Source of the DNA: Hofstenia miamia
Lineage: Eukaryota > Xenacoelomorpha > Acoela > Hofsteniidae
Length of the DNA stretch: 21,061 nucleotides
NCBI GenBank assembly: GCA_900660155.1
Contig: CABFPE010000019.1
Location: forward strand, 760,250-781,310
Direction of reading: 5' to 3'
Of this stretch, positions 1 to 9,807 are shown one piece after another. Made by a program: the position numbers and the translations under genes. Every line of letters starts with the position of its first letter. Position 1 is the stretch's first letter. Under the pieces are notes generated by a model. It made no database searches. It was not told the origin of the DNA and was given only the letters and a program-made list of their open reading frames with translations.

Positions 1-30
<30 letters not shown>
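1..30. repeat. (AT)n microsatellite
   Basis: Uninterrupted AT dinucleotide repeat at the window edge, so its true length is unknown. The following stretch to about 175 is AT-rich and shows no coding signal. Confidence 0.95.
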
Positions 31-33
<3 letters not shown>

Positions 34-174
34 CACTACCACTGCCGATTTGTCTGGTGGATAGACAATTGAAATATTATTTTTCAAAATATCAAACGCT
101 TTTATTTGTAATGGAAATGTCCAACAATATTAAGCTAATTAGCATGGAAATGTTCTAGAAGTATACTCTAATGA

Positions 175-378
175 ATCAAACTCAGTGTTTTTGAAGTTTT
201 AACTTTAAAGATTAAATGGTATGGGATGCCACCTTGTTCAAACAAGGACCACATTTCAGCGTTCTTTTGGCAACACTTGCAGAACAAGGCTTCCAACATA
301 AAATGGATAGAACCGGAGATTACTAAGTACAACAACGAGAGATCTGCAAAAAAAAAACTACAAGAATTGCTTAAATAA
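175..378 (+). other. Short open frame of unknown origin, ends KKKLQELLK
   Basis: I do not recognise this product. A 67-codon frame is open from just after a TGA at 172-174 to a TAA at 376-378; the first internal ATG is at 226 (50 codons). The peptide has a protein-like composition: WYGMPPCSNK, then a Trp/Gln/Asn-rich middle (FFWQHLQNK, IKWIEPEITKY) and a basic end, KKKLQELLK. The ten-A run at 348-357 encodes the lysines and is also the first base of the 557-bp duplicated block, so the last ten codons lie inside that block. It could be the 3' end of a decayed mobile-element ORF or a host exon. No start signal or splice site decides between them. Confidence 0.25.
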
Positions 379-904
379 TCAAAATTCAGCTCGTTGCATG
401 AATTACTTCAGGATAGTAGCGTATTAATCAAGGCATTGACATATATCAAATTTTTTGTGTATCGCATATTCGTATATTTCATAGATTTCGCATCGTATAA
501 TGAATTTTTTCCATATATTACTTCATACATTTGTAATAGACAATATTAAAAATACGAAATGAAAATAATTTGAAACACCCAATAATAACAGTAATAGACA
601 AATTACATTGTTGAAGTTGAGAGAATCCACTGTCATTGATTGTCGTCATGCGACATGGTTAAAATAAGCGCTCTTAAGTTAGGTTTCCCTTGACACACTC
701 TCTCGAGTTGTCAGCTTCAGCTTTTTTAATTAGCTTATTTTGTACATGTACGATATTCTCTTTAAGCTCGTCATATATTCATGTATTTCTATTCTCGTAT
801 ATTCGTATATAAACGTCATTGCTCTGGTATGAATTCACTCTACAAGAGCACTTTCTAAGTGATAAAAAAATAAGTCTAATTATAAATCACGATAATCAGT
901 GCTA
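348..904. repeat. 557-bp direct repeat, copy 1
   Basis: Reading base by base I find no difference from 957-1513 (constant offset of 609 bases). The copy begins with ten A's after ATCTGC and stops at the base before an N at 905. It contains no convincing ORF beyond the tail of the 175-378 frame. Its 3' part has a TATA-like stretch, so a long terminal repeat is possible, but perfect identity and N-bounded ends fit an assembly duplication better. Confidence 0.93.
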
Positions 905-956
905 NGCAAAACTTGGTGGCCATTGCAAAAACTGGATATTATTTTCAGAAAACCAN
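905..956. other. 50-bp island bounded by two single Ns
   Basis: Single N bases at 905 and 956 enclose exactly 50 called bases that lie between the two identical 557-bp blocks. This is the pattern of a scaffold junction or gap-fill: contig, N, tiny contig, N, contig. The island is too short to assign and may not belong here. Confidence 0.7.
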
Positions 957-1513
957 AAAAAAAAAACTACAAGAATTGCTTAAATAATCAAAATTCAGCT
1001 CGTTGCATGAATTACTTCAGGATAGTAGCGTATTAATCAAGGCATTGACATATATCAAATTTTTTGTGTATCGCATATTCGTATATTTCATAGATTTCGC
1101 ATCGTATAATGAATTTTTTCCATATATTACTTCATACATTTGTAATAGACAATATTAAAAATACGAAATGAAAATAATTTGAAACACCCAATAATAACAG
1201 TAATAGACAAATTACATTGTTGAAGTTGAGAGAATCCACTGTCATTGATTGTCGTCATGCGACATGGTTAAAATAAGCGCTCTTAAGTTAGGTTTCCCTT
1301 GACACACTCTCTCGAGTTGTCAGCTTCAGCTTTTTTAATTAGCTTATTTTGTACATGTACGATATTCTCTTTAAGCTCGTCATATATTCATGTATTTCTA
1401 TTCTCGTATATTCGTATATAAACGTCATTGCTCTGGTATGAATTCACTCTACAAGAGCACTTTCTAAGTGATAAAAAAATAAGTCTAATTATAAATCACG
1501 ATAATCAGTGCTA
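957..1513. repeat. 557-bp direct repeat, copy 2
   Basis: Identical in my reading to 348-904. It begins directly after the N at 956 with the same ten A's and ends at CAGTGCTA, after which the sequence continues as ordinary AT-rich DNA. If the duplication is an assembly artefact, this copy is the start of the next contig overlapping the end of the previous one. Confidence 0.93.
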
Positions 1514-3104
1514 ACAAAAATTAAGAAAAGAAGGAAAAGTACAATGAAAAATTTATTTTTGTATGAGTTTTGTTCCTGATTTATGTCTTAAATAAACAGG
1601 TCATTCAAATTTAAATGAAATTGTAAAACACTTTTATGATTGTCTAAAATATAGAATTATCCAAATAGGGAGTTTGTTTATATTACCGATTGTTAATAAC
1701 TGGATATCAAGCCGCAGTGGTTAAAAACACAATGTTCGCAAGTGGATCTGTGGTTGCTCTCTCAAAAGTTTGATAAAAATATAAATTAATTAACCCTTAT
1801 CAGGACTTCTGTCAACATGTTCGGTTGGCATCATGGATATCTTTTTGTCAATAATAGCTATTTTATGAGAGCATGATTATAATTATTTACTCCATTCTTA
1901 AGAAAAAAGTTACAACTATCTTATAATTACAAAATTTATAGGAATTCTGTTTCCCATACCTACAACAGCTTTAAAAGTGGTGCTGACAGGCTTGATGAAA
2001 ATCTGCTGAAATCTTCTAACTGGAAGGCAAACAATTTGTGGACTCTTAATTTCTCTTATATTCTCTTCCATGTGACTTGTAATAACAAACAAAACAAACC
2101 AGATATTAGAAGAACCAATTTAGGGGTAGTTTTCAACAACCAAGAATCAAAAAATTGTCTGAAATTTTCCCTTGCCGACAAATTTATAAATATGACAAAC
2201 CCATTTTATCTATAGCTTTCATCAATCACATACAAAAGTGTTCAAAGTTATGTCGTGGCACAAATAGATCTCAAATTTTTGCTCAGTGTTCTCAGTAAGA
2301 ATCCTTGCTTCACAATATTGTTTGTAAATCAAATTAATAGAAAGGGTGTTCTATATAGTTTTAAGCTTTAGTTTTGAATATCAGGAGTGTTGTTTTGACT
2401 GACAGTATATTTTTCTGTTTATTATTGGATCTAAAAATAATAAATAAAATTTTTATTAAATGCTCCGTTAGTTTTCATTCAAAGAAAAATTACAAGCAAC
2501 AGTAGACATAGTGTATGTATTATAATAAATATAACCATTCAAGGGAATATTTTCTTCATCAATGCAGCTTTTGAAATGTGCTGTTGATTTACATAGGTAA
2601 TAATATGCCGCTAAGAAAATGTTGATAACTTTTGCGGTTTCAGACGTCTTGAAAAGGATTAAGACCAACATTTCTAAGTTTACATTTTAAAAAAATATTA
2701 CGAAAAGTGGTTTCACCTTGAGGTCAACAGAATATAGGGGTGAATAAAACACAAATTTCCCCAAAATTTATCCATTAATGAAAAAAACACTACAATGCTT
2801 ATTACATCGGCATAGAGAAAGATTTGGAAACGACATAAAGATAGAGGTCCACTTTGCGCAATCATTAAAAATATTTTTATCCCATGCATTAAGGTAACAC
2901 GCAAAATCGATTTGCGTACGCCATCGTGCGACAAAAATAATTGCAGAAGGAAATGTTTCGTGTAAGGATTACTATTTAGCTCCGAATGTTTCATTAAATG
3001 CTTGAACAATATAGTTTGGAATTACATGTACAAATTAAATAACGTGAATGATATGTTCAATTTCCTACTTACAGATAATAGAATAGATAAAAATAAATCT
3101 GAAT
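1514..3104. other. AT-rich stretch, no gene supported
   Basis: No feature is firm here. Small protein-like frames exist (for example 34 codons ending near 1770 on the plus strand and about 40 codons on the minus strand around 1930-2040), but none has a recognisable motif. The part from about 2700 onward precedes the LINE reverse transcriptase and may contain eroded LINE sequence; a plus-strand frame interrupted by stops runs about 2749-3000 with both strands partly open, so I do not call it. Confidence 0.4.
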
Positions 3105-3833
3105 TCTATTTCAAATTGAATTACTGAAAATTGTTTCGAAACTTCATATTCATACTAGTACATCTTGCGGCAGCAATGGAATACATGTCTTCATTATTAA
3201 AAAGTATTTCCAATATTTTGTTGACCCCTTTCTTTTCATCTATAATTATGCTATACACACTTGCACGTTTCCTGCAATAGTCAAACGTGCTGATATCACT
3301 CCAATTTTCACGAATGATGATCCCTTCTCTGAGAACAAATTATATACATATAGAAATTACCCAATTTCAAAGATCTTCGAAAAGCACTACTCAAACAAAT
3401 TGCATCTTACCTAGCCAACCACCAAATACTATCAAGTGCTATATTGGATTCCGGGAAAAATATAGCACTACCGATGCTTTATTATGATTGACTGAAAACA
3501 TCAGATATTTCTTAAATAATAATGTATGTAGTAGCATTGCGCTATTAGATTTAAGCAAAGCTTTTGATAGTATTAACCATGACATACTAGATCAAAACTG
3601 GAAAGATATGGCTTTAGCAATGATTTTATACTATTCATTCATAGCTGTCTTATAAACCGAGAAAAGATAGAGTCCGCATAAGCAATATTTTCTCAAGCTA
3701 TATTAAGACTAAAAAAGAAGTTCTGCAGTGTACAATATTGGCGCCAATGTTATTTTCTTTATATATCAACGATTTCGCAAAATATACAATGGACGTACAC
3801 ATACAATTATATGCAAATGATGTGTTTGGTTAA
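3105..3833 (+). pseudogene. Broken LINE reverse transcriptase (N-terminal to YxDD part)
   Basis: This is the first part of a non-LTR retrotransposon reverse transcriptase, which copies element RNA into DNA at the target site. Seen in order: a GSNGIHVFIIKKY segment near 3165; FPAIVKRADITPIF near 3270; SKIFEK near 3368; a region matching the usual QCGFRKxYSTxDALL at about 3440-3485; LLDLSKAFDSINHDIL from 3542, a hallmark of the CR1/L2/Jockey-like RT; LERYGFSNDF near 3600; LAPMLFSLYINDF near 3748; and the catalytic box at 3810, which reads YAND instead of YADD. The usual GVPQG reads EVLQC. At least four frame changes and several stops break it, so it is not functional. No upstream endonuclease is recognisable. 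The reading ends at a TAA at 3831-3833, just past the catalytic box; the thumb and C-terminus are absent here, although a matching piece lies at 12252-12916. Confidence 0.9.
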
Positions 3834-4096
3834 ATAAAATTTTTACAATATCTTGTTTTAATATAAGTTCTTCAATAGAAAATCGTAATTTCATATTCTT
3901 TAACATTGCGTTGTTATCTTAGAACGCACATCTGTAAATCACATTTAAAGAAATCAACGACTTGTAAAGATCTTAAAGATGCGTTTTAGTGCTTAATATA
4001 CTTTTCAAGTTACTAGCGCACTCGTTTACATGGGATAACATCAAGGTGTACATAATAACAAGTCATGACAAGAAGACGCAATCAGGCTTGACAAAA
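3834..4096. other. AT-rich stretch, nothing recognised
   Basis: No open frame or repeat of note. It follows directly on the end of the recognisable LINE sequence, and the boundary is not marked by a visible target-site duplication. Confidence 0.4.
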
Positions 4097-4203
4097 GATT
4101 ATCTTCGATAAGATAATCTCGATAACCTATTTTTGATTAAATATTCAGTCCAATAACCTATATGTTATACAGTAGATAATCAATGATTATCGACTCGATT
4201 ATC
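4097..4203. repeat. Cluster of GATAATC / GATTATC hairpins
   Basis: Three inverted-repeat elements share one heptamer. At 4097-4118, perfect 9-bp arms GATTATCTT and AAGATAATC enclose a 4-base loop. At 4175-4191, GATAATC and GATTATC arms enclose AAT. Another GATTATC lies at 4197-4203. TAATC/GATTA is the core bound by Otx/Bicoid-type homeodomains, so a binding-site cluster is possible, but a decayed transposon end is an equally good reading. Confidence 0.55.
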
Positions 4204-4413
4204 TCTTAGCATAATATTTTATTTTTGCTATAGCTGAAGTTTTACTATGATAGCACAAGCAAACATTTCATAAAGCTCATCACAATAATGAACATATGCA
4301 TGCATTTCTTTCAAATGAGAATGGCAATTTAGCGGGAAATATGTTACCACAAAAGTAATCCCAACCAGTGAATTTATGGTTTACAACTTATTCGCGACGA
4401 CAGTTAACCATTA

Positions 4414-4545
4414 ATCCCAGTAAAATGAAACTTATAAAACTTTTATTTATTGTGCAAAAACTTTGCAAATCTTGCAAGAAATAAGTACTTGCAAATACTT
4501 TGCAAGTTTTACAAGTATTTGCAAATACTTTTCAAGTTTTGTATG
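4414..4545. repeat. TGCAAG-rich repeat cluster, left
   Basis: Repeated CTTGCAAATA, TTTGCAAG and CAAGTATTTGC units occur in both orientations. A 20-base string at 4522-4541 is repeated exactly and in the same orientation at 7573-7592, which ties this cluster to the one near 7.5 kb. Confidence 0.7.
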
Positions 4546-5286
4546 TTTTTTTAAAATTTTGATCGGTACCTAAAATAATATAAAGCGTTCTGAGGGAGAA
4601 TTATATAATATAAAACGTTGTAAGAGGTTTTAATATACACATTATGAGTTTTCTAAACATATTAATAAAACAATTCCAGTCCATTGCCGAATGCCATCTA
4701 GTGTCAAACGATGGTATTGTAATGCATTTACTAAACGTTTGTTAAACGATTCTAAGCAGTTTCTAAATTTTTAAAATGCACGCTGTGAACATTTTCTAAA
4801 CTTCTAAGCTATTTCTAAGCGTTTTTTCAATCATATCTAAATGTTTCAAAATATTTTAATTAATGTTTAAAAATGTTTTTTAATATGTTATGTATTTCAT
4901 ATTTGTGTGGATATCCAAGTAAATGAAACTTGTAAAACTTGTAAAACATATAGAAACGTACAAGTGTTGTTCAAATCTTTGAAAACATGCAAGTGCTGTA
5001 AGTTGCAAAATCTATTGTTTTAAAAGTCATGTAATTAAGTTTTCAATATAAACTGCTACATTATATGTGATTATGATTATGTGATATGTGATGCTTGTAA
5101 TGTTTAAAATGCCAAATTTCCATGAGTTTTTTTAATGTTGTAATCTATAATGGTGTCGAATTTTCTTGAATAAAATTTACAAAATCATTGATAAATTATT
5201 TAAATTTCAAAATCATAAAGTTTTTATTGCCTTCCAAAACCGTTATTTATAATAAAAAATATAGTTAACTGAGGAGTTGTTATTTG

Positions 5287-5391
5287 ATGAAAGAAAAATG
5301 TGTTTTTGTCAAATTTATGAAGAAGCATAATCAAGAAAACGCAACATTTGTCCAACTGGCGGTCTCAAAGATCAAAATGAGTCTGCAGCAG
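5287..5391 (+). other. Possible exon ending at a GT donor
   Basis: Thirty-five codons from ATG run open to CAG, followed immediately by GTTAGT, a fair splice-donor match. The peptide (start MKEKCVFVKFMKKHNQ, end VSKIKMSLQQ) is protein-like but unknown. A second frame over the same bases is also nearly open, starting behind an AG at about 5272, so the frame is uncertain. There is no supporting neighbour. Confidence 0.15.
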
Positions 5392-6130
5392 GTTAGTGAT
5401 TTTTATGAGTTAAAACAGCTATGACATATTGAAAACAGTGTGTTTTGCAATGTGTTTCTAAATGTTATTTTCCAAATTCTTATAATGTTGTTCGAGCCAA
5501 ATATCAATAAAAAATTTAATGTTCTACGTCAATTATTAATTACCAATCAATGATATTAACGAATATTAATAGCTAAAATTATATTTTTAATAATTTTTTC
5601 AAGGAAATCTTGAAAATAAAAAGAAACATCTTGTTTTCATGTTGAATACAATACAACTATCGCCAATATTCTCTTAAGGGTTTAAGCTTAGGCATCGGTT
5701 GCGCCGGGTCGCACGTCATTTATAATTGTAACAGTGGAAGAAAATATCATTTTTGTGAAAAGTTTGAAAAAATATTTTTTTTCCTGGCAGCGATTCTAAC
5801 TAAGAGGCTACAATGTCTTCAAAGTATAAAATGTTTTAGACGACTAAAATATTTTTTGTTAAAAATTTACTGCTTGCTAACCCTAATTCTAATACATTAC
5901 TGAAGAACAACATCATTTCTCAATTAATATCGACCACTTGTCTACAAAAAAAAATATTTTGACATATAGTAAATAGACTACATAATGATGTCAAAAAAGT
6001 TGTTTTGTGGCATGAAGACTTCCATGTCATGGAAAAATATGCCTTTTCCCCCGAAAATTATATTTTTAAATCAAGTTTTATCTCAGAATATCTTCTATCC
6101 TGTAAAATCTGATTAACAAGTTAAATTTTA

Positions 6131-6151
6131 CCGGATTCCGGCACATCCCTA
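6131..6151 (-). repeat. hAT-type terminal inverted repeat remnant
   Basis: Read on the minus strand this begins TAGGGATGTGCCGGAATCC, resembling TAGGGATG(T/G)GCCGG-type termini of animal hAT elements. It includes the palindromic CCGGATTCCGG. No convincing partner end was found; the GC-rich patch near 5690-5715 (GCGCCGGGTCGC) is a weak candidate, which would give a MITE of about 0.45 kb. Confidence 0.35.
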
Positions 6152-7051
6152 ACTGCAACAGTAACAAGACAGTATAATTTGTATACAATGCAAACAGCCA
6201 GCTTGTGCAACAGGGTCTTAGTATCACATATGCGATATGTATATAGATTACTTGCTATGTAGTGATTTGAACATGTATTTTTTGTTTGTTTTACAGTTTG
6301 GAAAAAAATTCTTTAAAGATATGTAAAATAATCAGAATAATGCAGTTCACAATGAAATGTAAAAAATTATTAGAACTTGAGTCAATTAACACACCTTGTC
6401 CTTCTAGGTATATGTGAAAAGAAACTTTCTAGAATAGTTATTGTAAGCTAAGTTTCACATGAATAATGCACATGCAAAAATATTAAAGTAAAAAATTTCA
6501 GAAAATTCTATTGTAAATTAATTGTATGCCAGTAATGAACCTTTTGCAAATGGGTCAATTCGCCCACTTGGCTCTTCTAGTGCAAATTTCATTACTATGC
6601 TAGTTTTTAGTTAGATTTCATATCAATATAATGGAAACTTTGCAAATGGTCAATGTCAATATATTTCTGAAGCTTCTGAGTGCATTCTTGCAATTGTGAA
6701 TGTTTTAGCTAATAGTGTGTGTGTAATTCAATAACAAGTTATCGCATTTTCAAAAAATGACATTATTCACATTACGCCAAAAATATGTATGTGCGTGTAG
6801 TTCGAATCTTATTGATTACAATATTCAAGGATTACAGTGCAAGCTAAGGATTAATTACGTTTGAGATTAATTACAACTCAATATTTTATAAGCCATAAAT
6901 AAGGCGGCCTTTTTCAATATTTTAATTTAGGCTTTGCTTTTATACAATATTATTATTGGAGCTTAAAAAATATTGAAAATATCCGAAGTGCTCACTAAAT
7001 TGAATCATTAAATACATTTATTCATGTGTACATTAATAATTGATATCTTAG

Positions 7052-7151
7052 AATATCGAAGTACACGATTCCCAAAGAATCCTACGCATGGGAACCAGCA
7101 CGTCTTGCTATTAGCTGTCTTCAGATGATCGCCTGCATAAATGAAGTTCTG
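7052..7151 (+). other. Possible 100-bp exon with AG and GT borders
   Basis: The interval is preceded by TTGATATCTTAG and followed by GTAAAA, which fit a splice acceptor and donor. One frame is open across all of it (33 codons, start ISKYTIPKESYAWEP, end CINEVL), and it is more GC-rich than its surroundings. I do not recognise the peptide. It could be a host exon inside a repeat-rich intron or chance. Confidence 0.2.
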
Positions 7152-7320
7152 GTAAAATATTGTTTTAAGTTTTAAATTTTCATTATGTTTTTAGGTATTA
7201 GACACTCGTGAAAAGAATGAAAACTCAACAATAAGACAAGTCATTTGCATATTATCGATTTTGTAATGATATTTGAATGTTTTTTTCGAATTTTTATTGA
7301 ATAGTAAAAGATATATATAA

Positions 7321-7611
7321 CTTGCAAATCTTGCTGATACTTGTATAATTTTCAAAATTTTACACAACTATACCACAAAAACTTGCAAATATTTGCAAGT
7401 ATACTACAAAAACTTGCAATTATTTGCAAGTATGCTACAAAAACTTGCAATTATTTGCTAGTATGCCACAAAAACTTGCAAATATTTGCAAGTTACTTGC
7501 AAATCTTGCAGATATTTTTTAAACTTTGCAAAGTTTTTTATAAATACTTTGCAAGTTTTTGCATAATACTTACAAATACTTTTCAAGTTTTGCAAGTTTC
7601 AGTATTGGGAT
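7321..7611. repeat. TGCAAG palindromic tandem repeat, right
   Basis: Four imperfect tandem units of about 30 bp (CTACAAAAACTTGCAATTATTTGC type) run from about 7375 to 7490, followed by more TGCAAG words. The core is a perfect 20-bp palindrome at 7381-7400 and a perfect 22-bp palindrome at 7473-7494. A long reading frame across this block is a by-product of the repeat. The block ends at AGTATTGGGAT, the proposed right terminus of the 4414-7611 element. Confidence 0.8.
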
Positions 7612-8274
7612 AGCGTAAATATACTTGCAAAATCAACGTTATTATAACATTTTTCTTTGTTTCTAGCAGTTCACTCTATTAAATGTATATAAGAAACATG
7701 GGAGTGGGTAAAATTTTAGACTATTTTAGCGGCTGAAACAGTTAGTAGCAGTAAACCAAACAAGCTCACACTTCATGTGCACAACACGCAGCCCTGGTTG
7801 AACACATTTATGAGCCTGCTATTGTAAAGGAGGCCCATCAATGCTAGACAAAAGCTGTGAAACATGGGCATTAGCTTACTAATGCTTACGGCCAACGAGA
7901 AACATAGTTTCTTAGTCAGCCTTAATAATGGCTGCATACGGTTATGTGAAACATTTAGTAATTAATGTATTTAAGATCATGTACATGTACATACTCTATA
8001 AAATATTTTTTATTGCATTTTGAATTGAGCTGACTAATTTTATATAATTAGAGTAGCCTTGGAGAAATTCTTAGAAGCAATCAAGCTCAATGTCACAAGC
8101 AGTGAAATATTTTACTGACTGCGCTTTTGCATAATCATAACCATTTGCTGCGTTAAATTTACGCATTTAGTGGTTTTTTTGTAATAATTGTTCTTCTATG
8201 TGACCCTTCTGATTAAAAGGAACTATAATAGTAATATATCAATCTTTGCTTTATCCTAGTCAGCAAGATTGTAA
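7612..8274. other. Gene-free stretch before the hAT pseudogene
   Basis: The part around 7740-7960 is somewhat more GC-rich and holds short frames on both strands, none with a recognisable motif. It may contain the 5' untranslated part and left end of the hAT element, but I could not find a terminal repeat with a partner. Confidence 0.4.
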
Positions 8275-9521
8275 ATGAACATTACAAATAAAGAAATAGT
8301 TGATTTTTACTTTCAAGAGATTTCTCAAGATGATAAAGGCAAACAATTCAGATGCATTTGTAAAGTAGAGCGAACGAGGTCCAAGGGTTCGGGATATTCA
8401 AATCTCATAAATCACGTATTTACAGCACATCCTGATTATAAATCCAAACTTTTGGAAGCACCCTAACGTCTCTTGTTAATAAGAAAGCATATAATATCTT
8501 CTCTTGGTTGGATTGGATAATAATGGAAAATCGTGAGTTTTCTTTGTGTGAGAAAGAAAGGGTACGTAAGTACACAAATCTAAACCCAATATCGCGAAAC
8601 AGCTTAGCAAAATATATGAAATTGCTGACAAAATCTGTTGAAAAAGCTAATGGAATCACTGCCGCCCCGTTTTGGAATTATCATTGATGGTTGGACGCAG
8701 AACTCTACACATTATATAGGGGTTTTTGCTGCATATTCTACTGAAATTGCTACGCATTTCCCACTTTTAGCCTTTTCGCCGCTACAGGACGAAACTTCCT
8801 TAACCGCTGAAAATCGTGCGGATTTTTTCCAAACAATTCCTGAACTGCATTATGCAGATATTAAGTGTGTGCAATTCTTGGTTGCTGATAATTGTTCTGT
8901 TAACAAACGTATTGCAGATCTTATTGGCGTACCTCTGGCGAATTAGAAGAACATCATCATATCTTGGAAAAAATTAACAATTTAATGCTCAGTACTCTAA
9001 AAAATGCTGCAAAATTATGCGAAAAAAGTCATCTGAGGCCAATTATCAGAAATACTACCCCGGTGGACGTCTGGCTACAGCATGGTTGAGAGGTATTTGG
9101 AGCTGTACGAAAGTCTGGATGTTGAAGATAACGATTTGGCTGTATTCATGCTCTCACCCTTAGAACATAATGCAGTGAAATATTTGTCCAAAAAAATGAG
9201 TGATATAGAGTCAGTTACTTTAGAATTACAGAAAAATTCCTGCACATTGTCAGATGTGCGCAGTCTCTTTGATACTACAATTCAGGAATACCGTTCAATG
9301 GCATATATCATTTATCAGCTAATGCACAAATAGTACACAGTCCTAACTTCGAAAATGGCGTAGCTAACCATAAAGGAGACAATTTATTACCTGAAGAAAA
9401 ACTCAGTGTTAAATCCCTAATATTACGGAAAGTTCCGGAATTTAATAAAATTGATTCAGAAATTCAAGCAACTGCACTTGCACAAAGAGCGGAACACTGT
9501 CTTGTTGAGGCAGCAGAATAA
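8275..9521 (+). pseudogene. hAT-family transposase, decayed
   Basis: Remnant of a cut-and-paste DNA transposase. Segment 1 (8275-8463) carries a BED-type zinc finger: C27-x-C29, then GYSNLINHV with H47 and H52. Segment 2 (8463 to about 8640) has the usual linker with FSLCEKE and NPISRNSLAKYM. Segment 3 (8638-8943) has IIIDGWT, holding the first catalytic Asp of the RNase-H-like fold, and VADNCSVN, holding the second. The CxxH-type ASHRLNL segment expected next is missing, suggesting a deletion at about 8943. Segment 4 (8940 to about 9085) has RPIIRNTT. Segment 5 (9082-9330) has VERYLELYESL and the helical insertion domain. Segment 6 (9321-9521) has SPNFENGV. The C-terminal dimerisation region with the catalytic Glu is not present. 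Segments alternate between two frames, so at least five frame changes disable it. The hAT assignment is firm; the subfamily is not. Confidence 0.85.
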
Positions 9522-9572
9522 TGAGCCTATAATTGCTTCTAATACTCAATTTAAAGTGAAATTGATAAACAA

Positions 9573-9797
9573 ATCTATTACCCCAACAATAGCGAAGATG
9601 AAGACAGTGATTTCAGCCAAGACAGCGATACTGAAGGAATAAAAGAAGTTACTGAATTTACTCCTGAAGCAAGTTCTCCAAGACCATGTGGTCGATACTT
9701 TCTCCGTGATCGATGAAACCCTGCCTTCAGCTCAACTATAAAGTGTAGCCCAATTGAGGACTTCAGGACTGATTATTTACAAACTTATACCCTACTT
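9573..9797 (+). pseudogene. Possible 3' end of an LTR-retrotransposon polyprotein
   Basis: A frame rich in acidic and Ser residues (NNSEDEDSDFSQDSDTEG) leads to SPRPCGRYFLRDR and a stop, then continues without a break for about 25 further codons to a TGA just before the polypurine run at 9801. Position is the main argument: it abuts a polypurine tract and a TGT-starting LTR, where the C-terminal tail of a Ty3/gypsy-like polyprotein normally ends. There is no catalytic motif, and another frame (9451-9642) overlaps it, so the identification is weak. Confidence 0.3.
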
Positions 9798-9800
9798 TGA

Positions 9801-9807
9801 AGGGGGA
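9801..9807 (+). other. Polypurine tract (LTR A element)
   Basis: AGGGGGA lies immediately before the TGT that opens the putative LTR. This is the place where plus-strand DNA synthesis starts in LTR retrotransposons. Confidence 0.6.

Larger units (their letters stand above)
4546..7320. other. AT-rich interior between the TGCAAG clusters
   Basis: No ORF of convincing length. The segment around 4660-4830 is rich in TTCTAA and TAAACG words. Three sub-features are listed separately: a possible exon at 5287-5391, a transposon-end-like motif at 6131-6151 and a possible exon at 7052-7151. The rest shows nothing I can name. Confidence 0.4.
4414..7611. mobile_element. Possible 3.2-kb element with inverted, TGCAAG-rich ends
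   Basis: The left end reads ATCCCAGTAAAATGAAACTT. The right end, read on the opposite strand, starts ATCCCAATACTGAAACTT, so the two are imperfect inverted repeats. Both are followed inwards by dense TGCAAG/CTTGCA units. The interior has no transposase-like frame, so it would be non-autonomous. I see no clear target-site duplication, and because the TGCAAG units are palindromic, similarity between the ends is easily inflated. Two separate short elements are the main alternative. Confidence 0.35.

Noticed and set aside
348..1513. LTR pair of one retrotransposon
   Set aside because: The interior would be only 52 bp with two Ns, there is no primer site or polypurine tract in the expected places, and the copies end exactly at the Ns. 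Assembly duplication is simpler.
2713..3009. 98-codon minus-strand reading frame
   Set aside because: No motif; a plus-strand frame over the same bases is equally protein-like, and the region precedes a plus-strand LINE, so it may be antisense to eroded LINE sequence.
7375..7494. Regularly spaced repeats that could suggest a CRISPR array
   Set aside because: Units are contiguous, diverged and palindromic with no unique spacers, and the context is eukaryotic.
7341..7613. 90-codon plus-strand reading frame
   Set aside because: It is a translation of the TGCAAG tandem palindromes, with repeated KNLQIFAS-like peptides generated by the DNA repeat; no sign of selection as protein.
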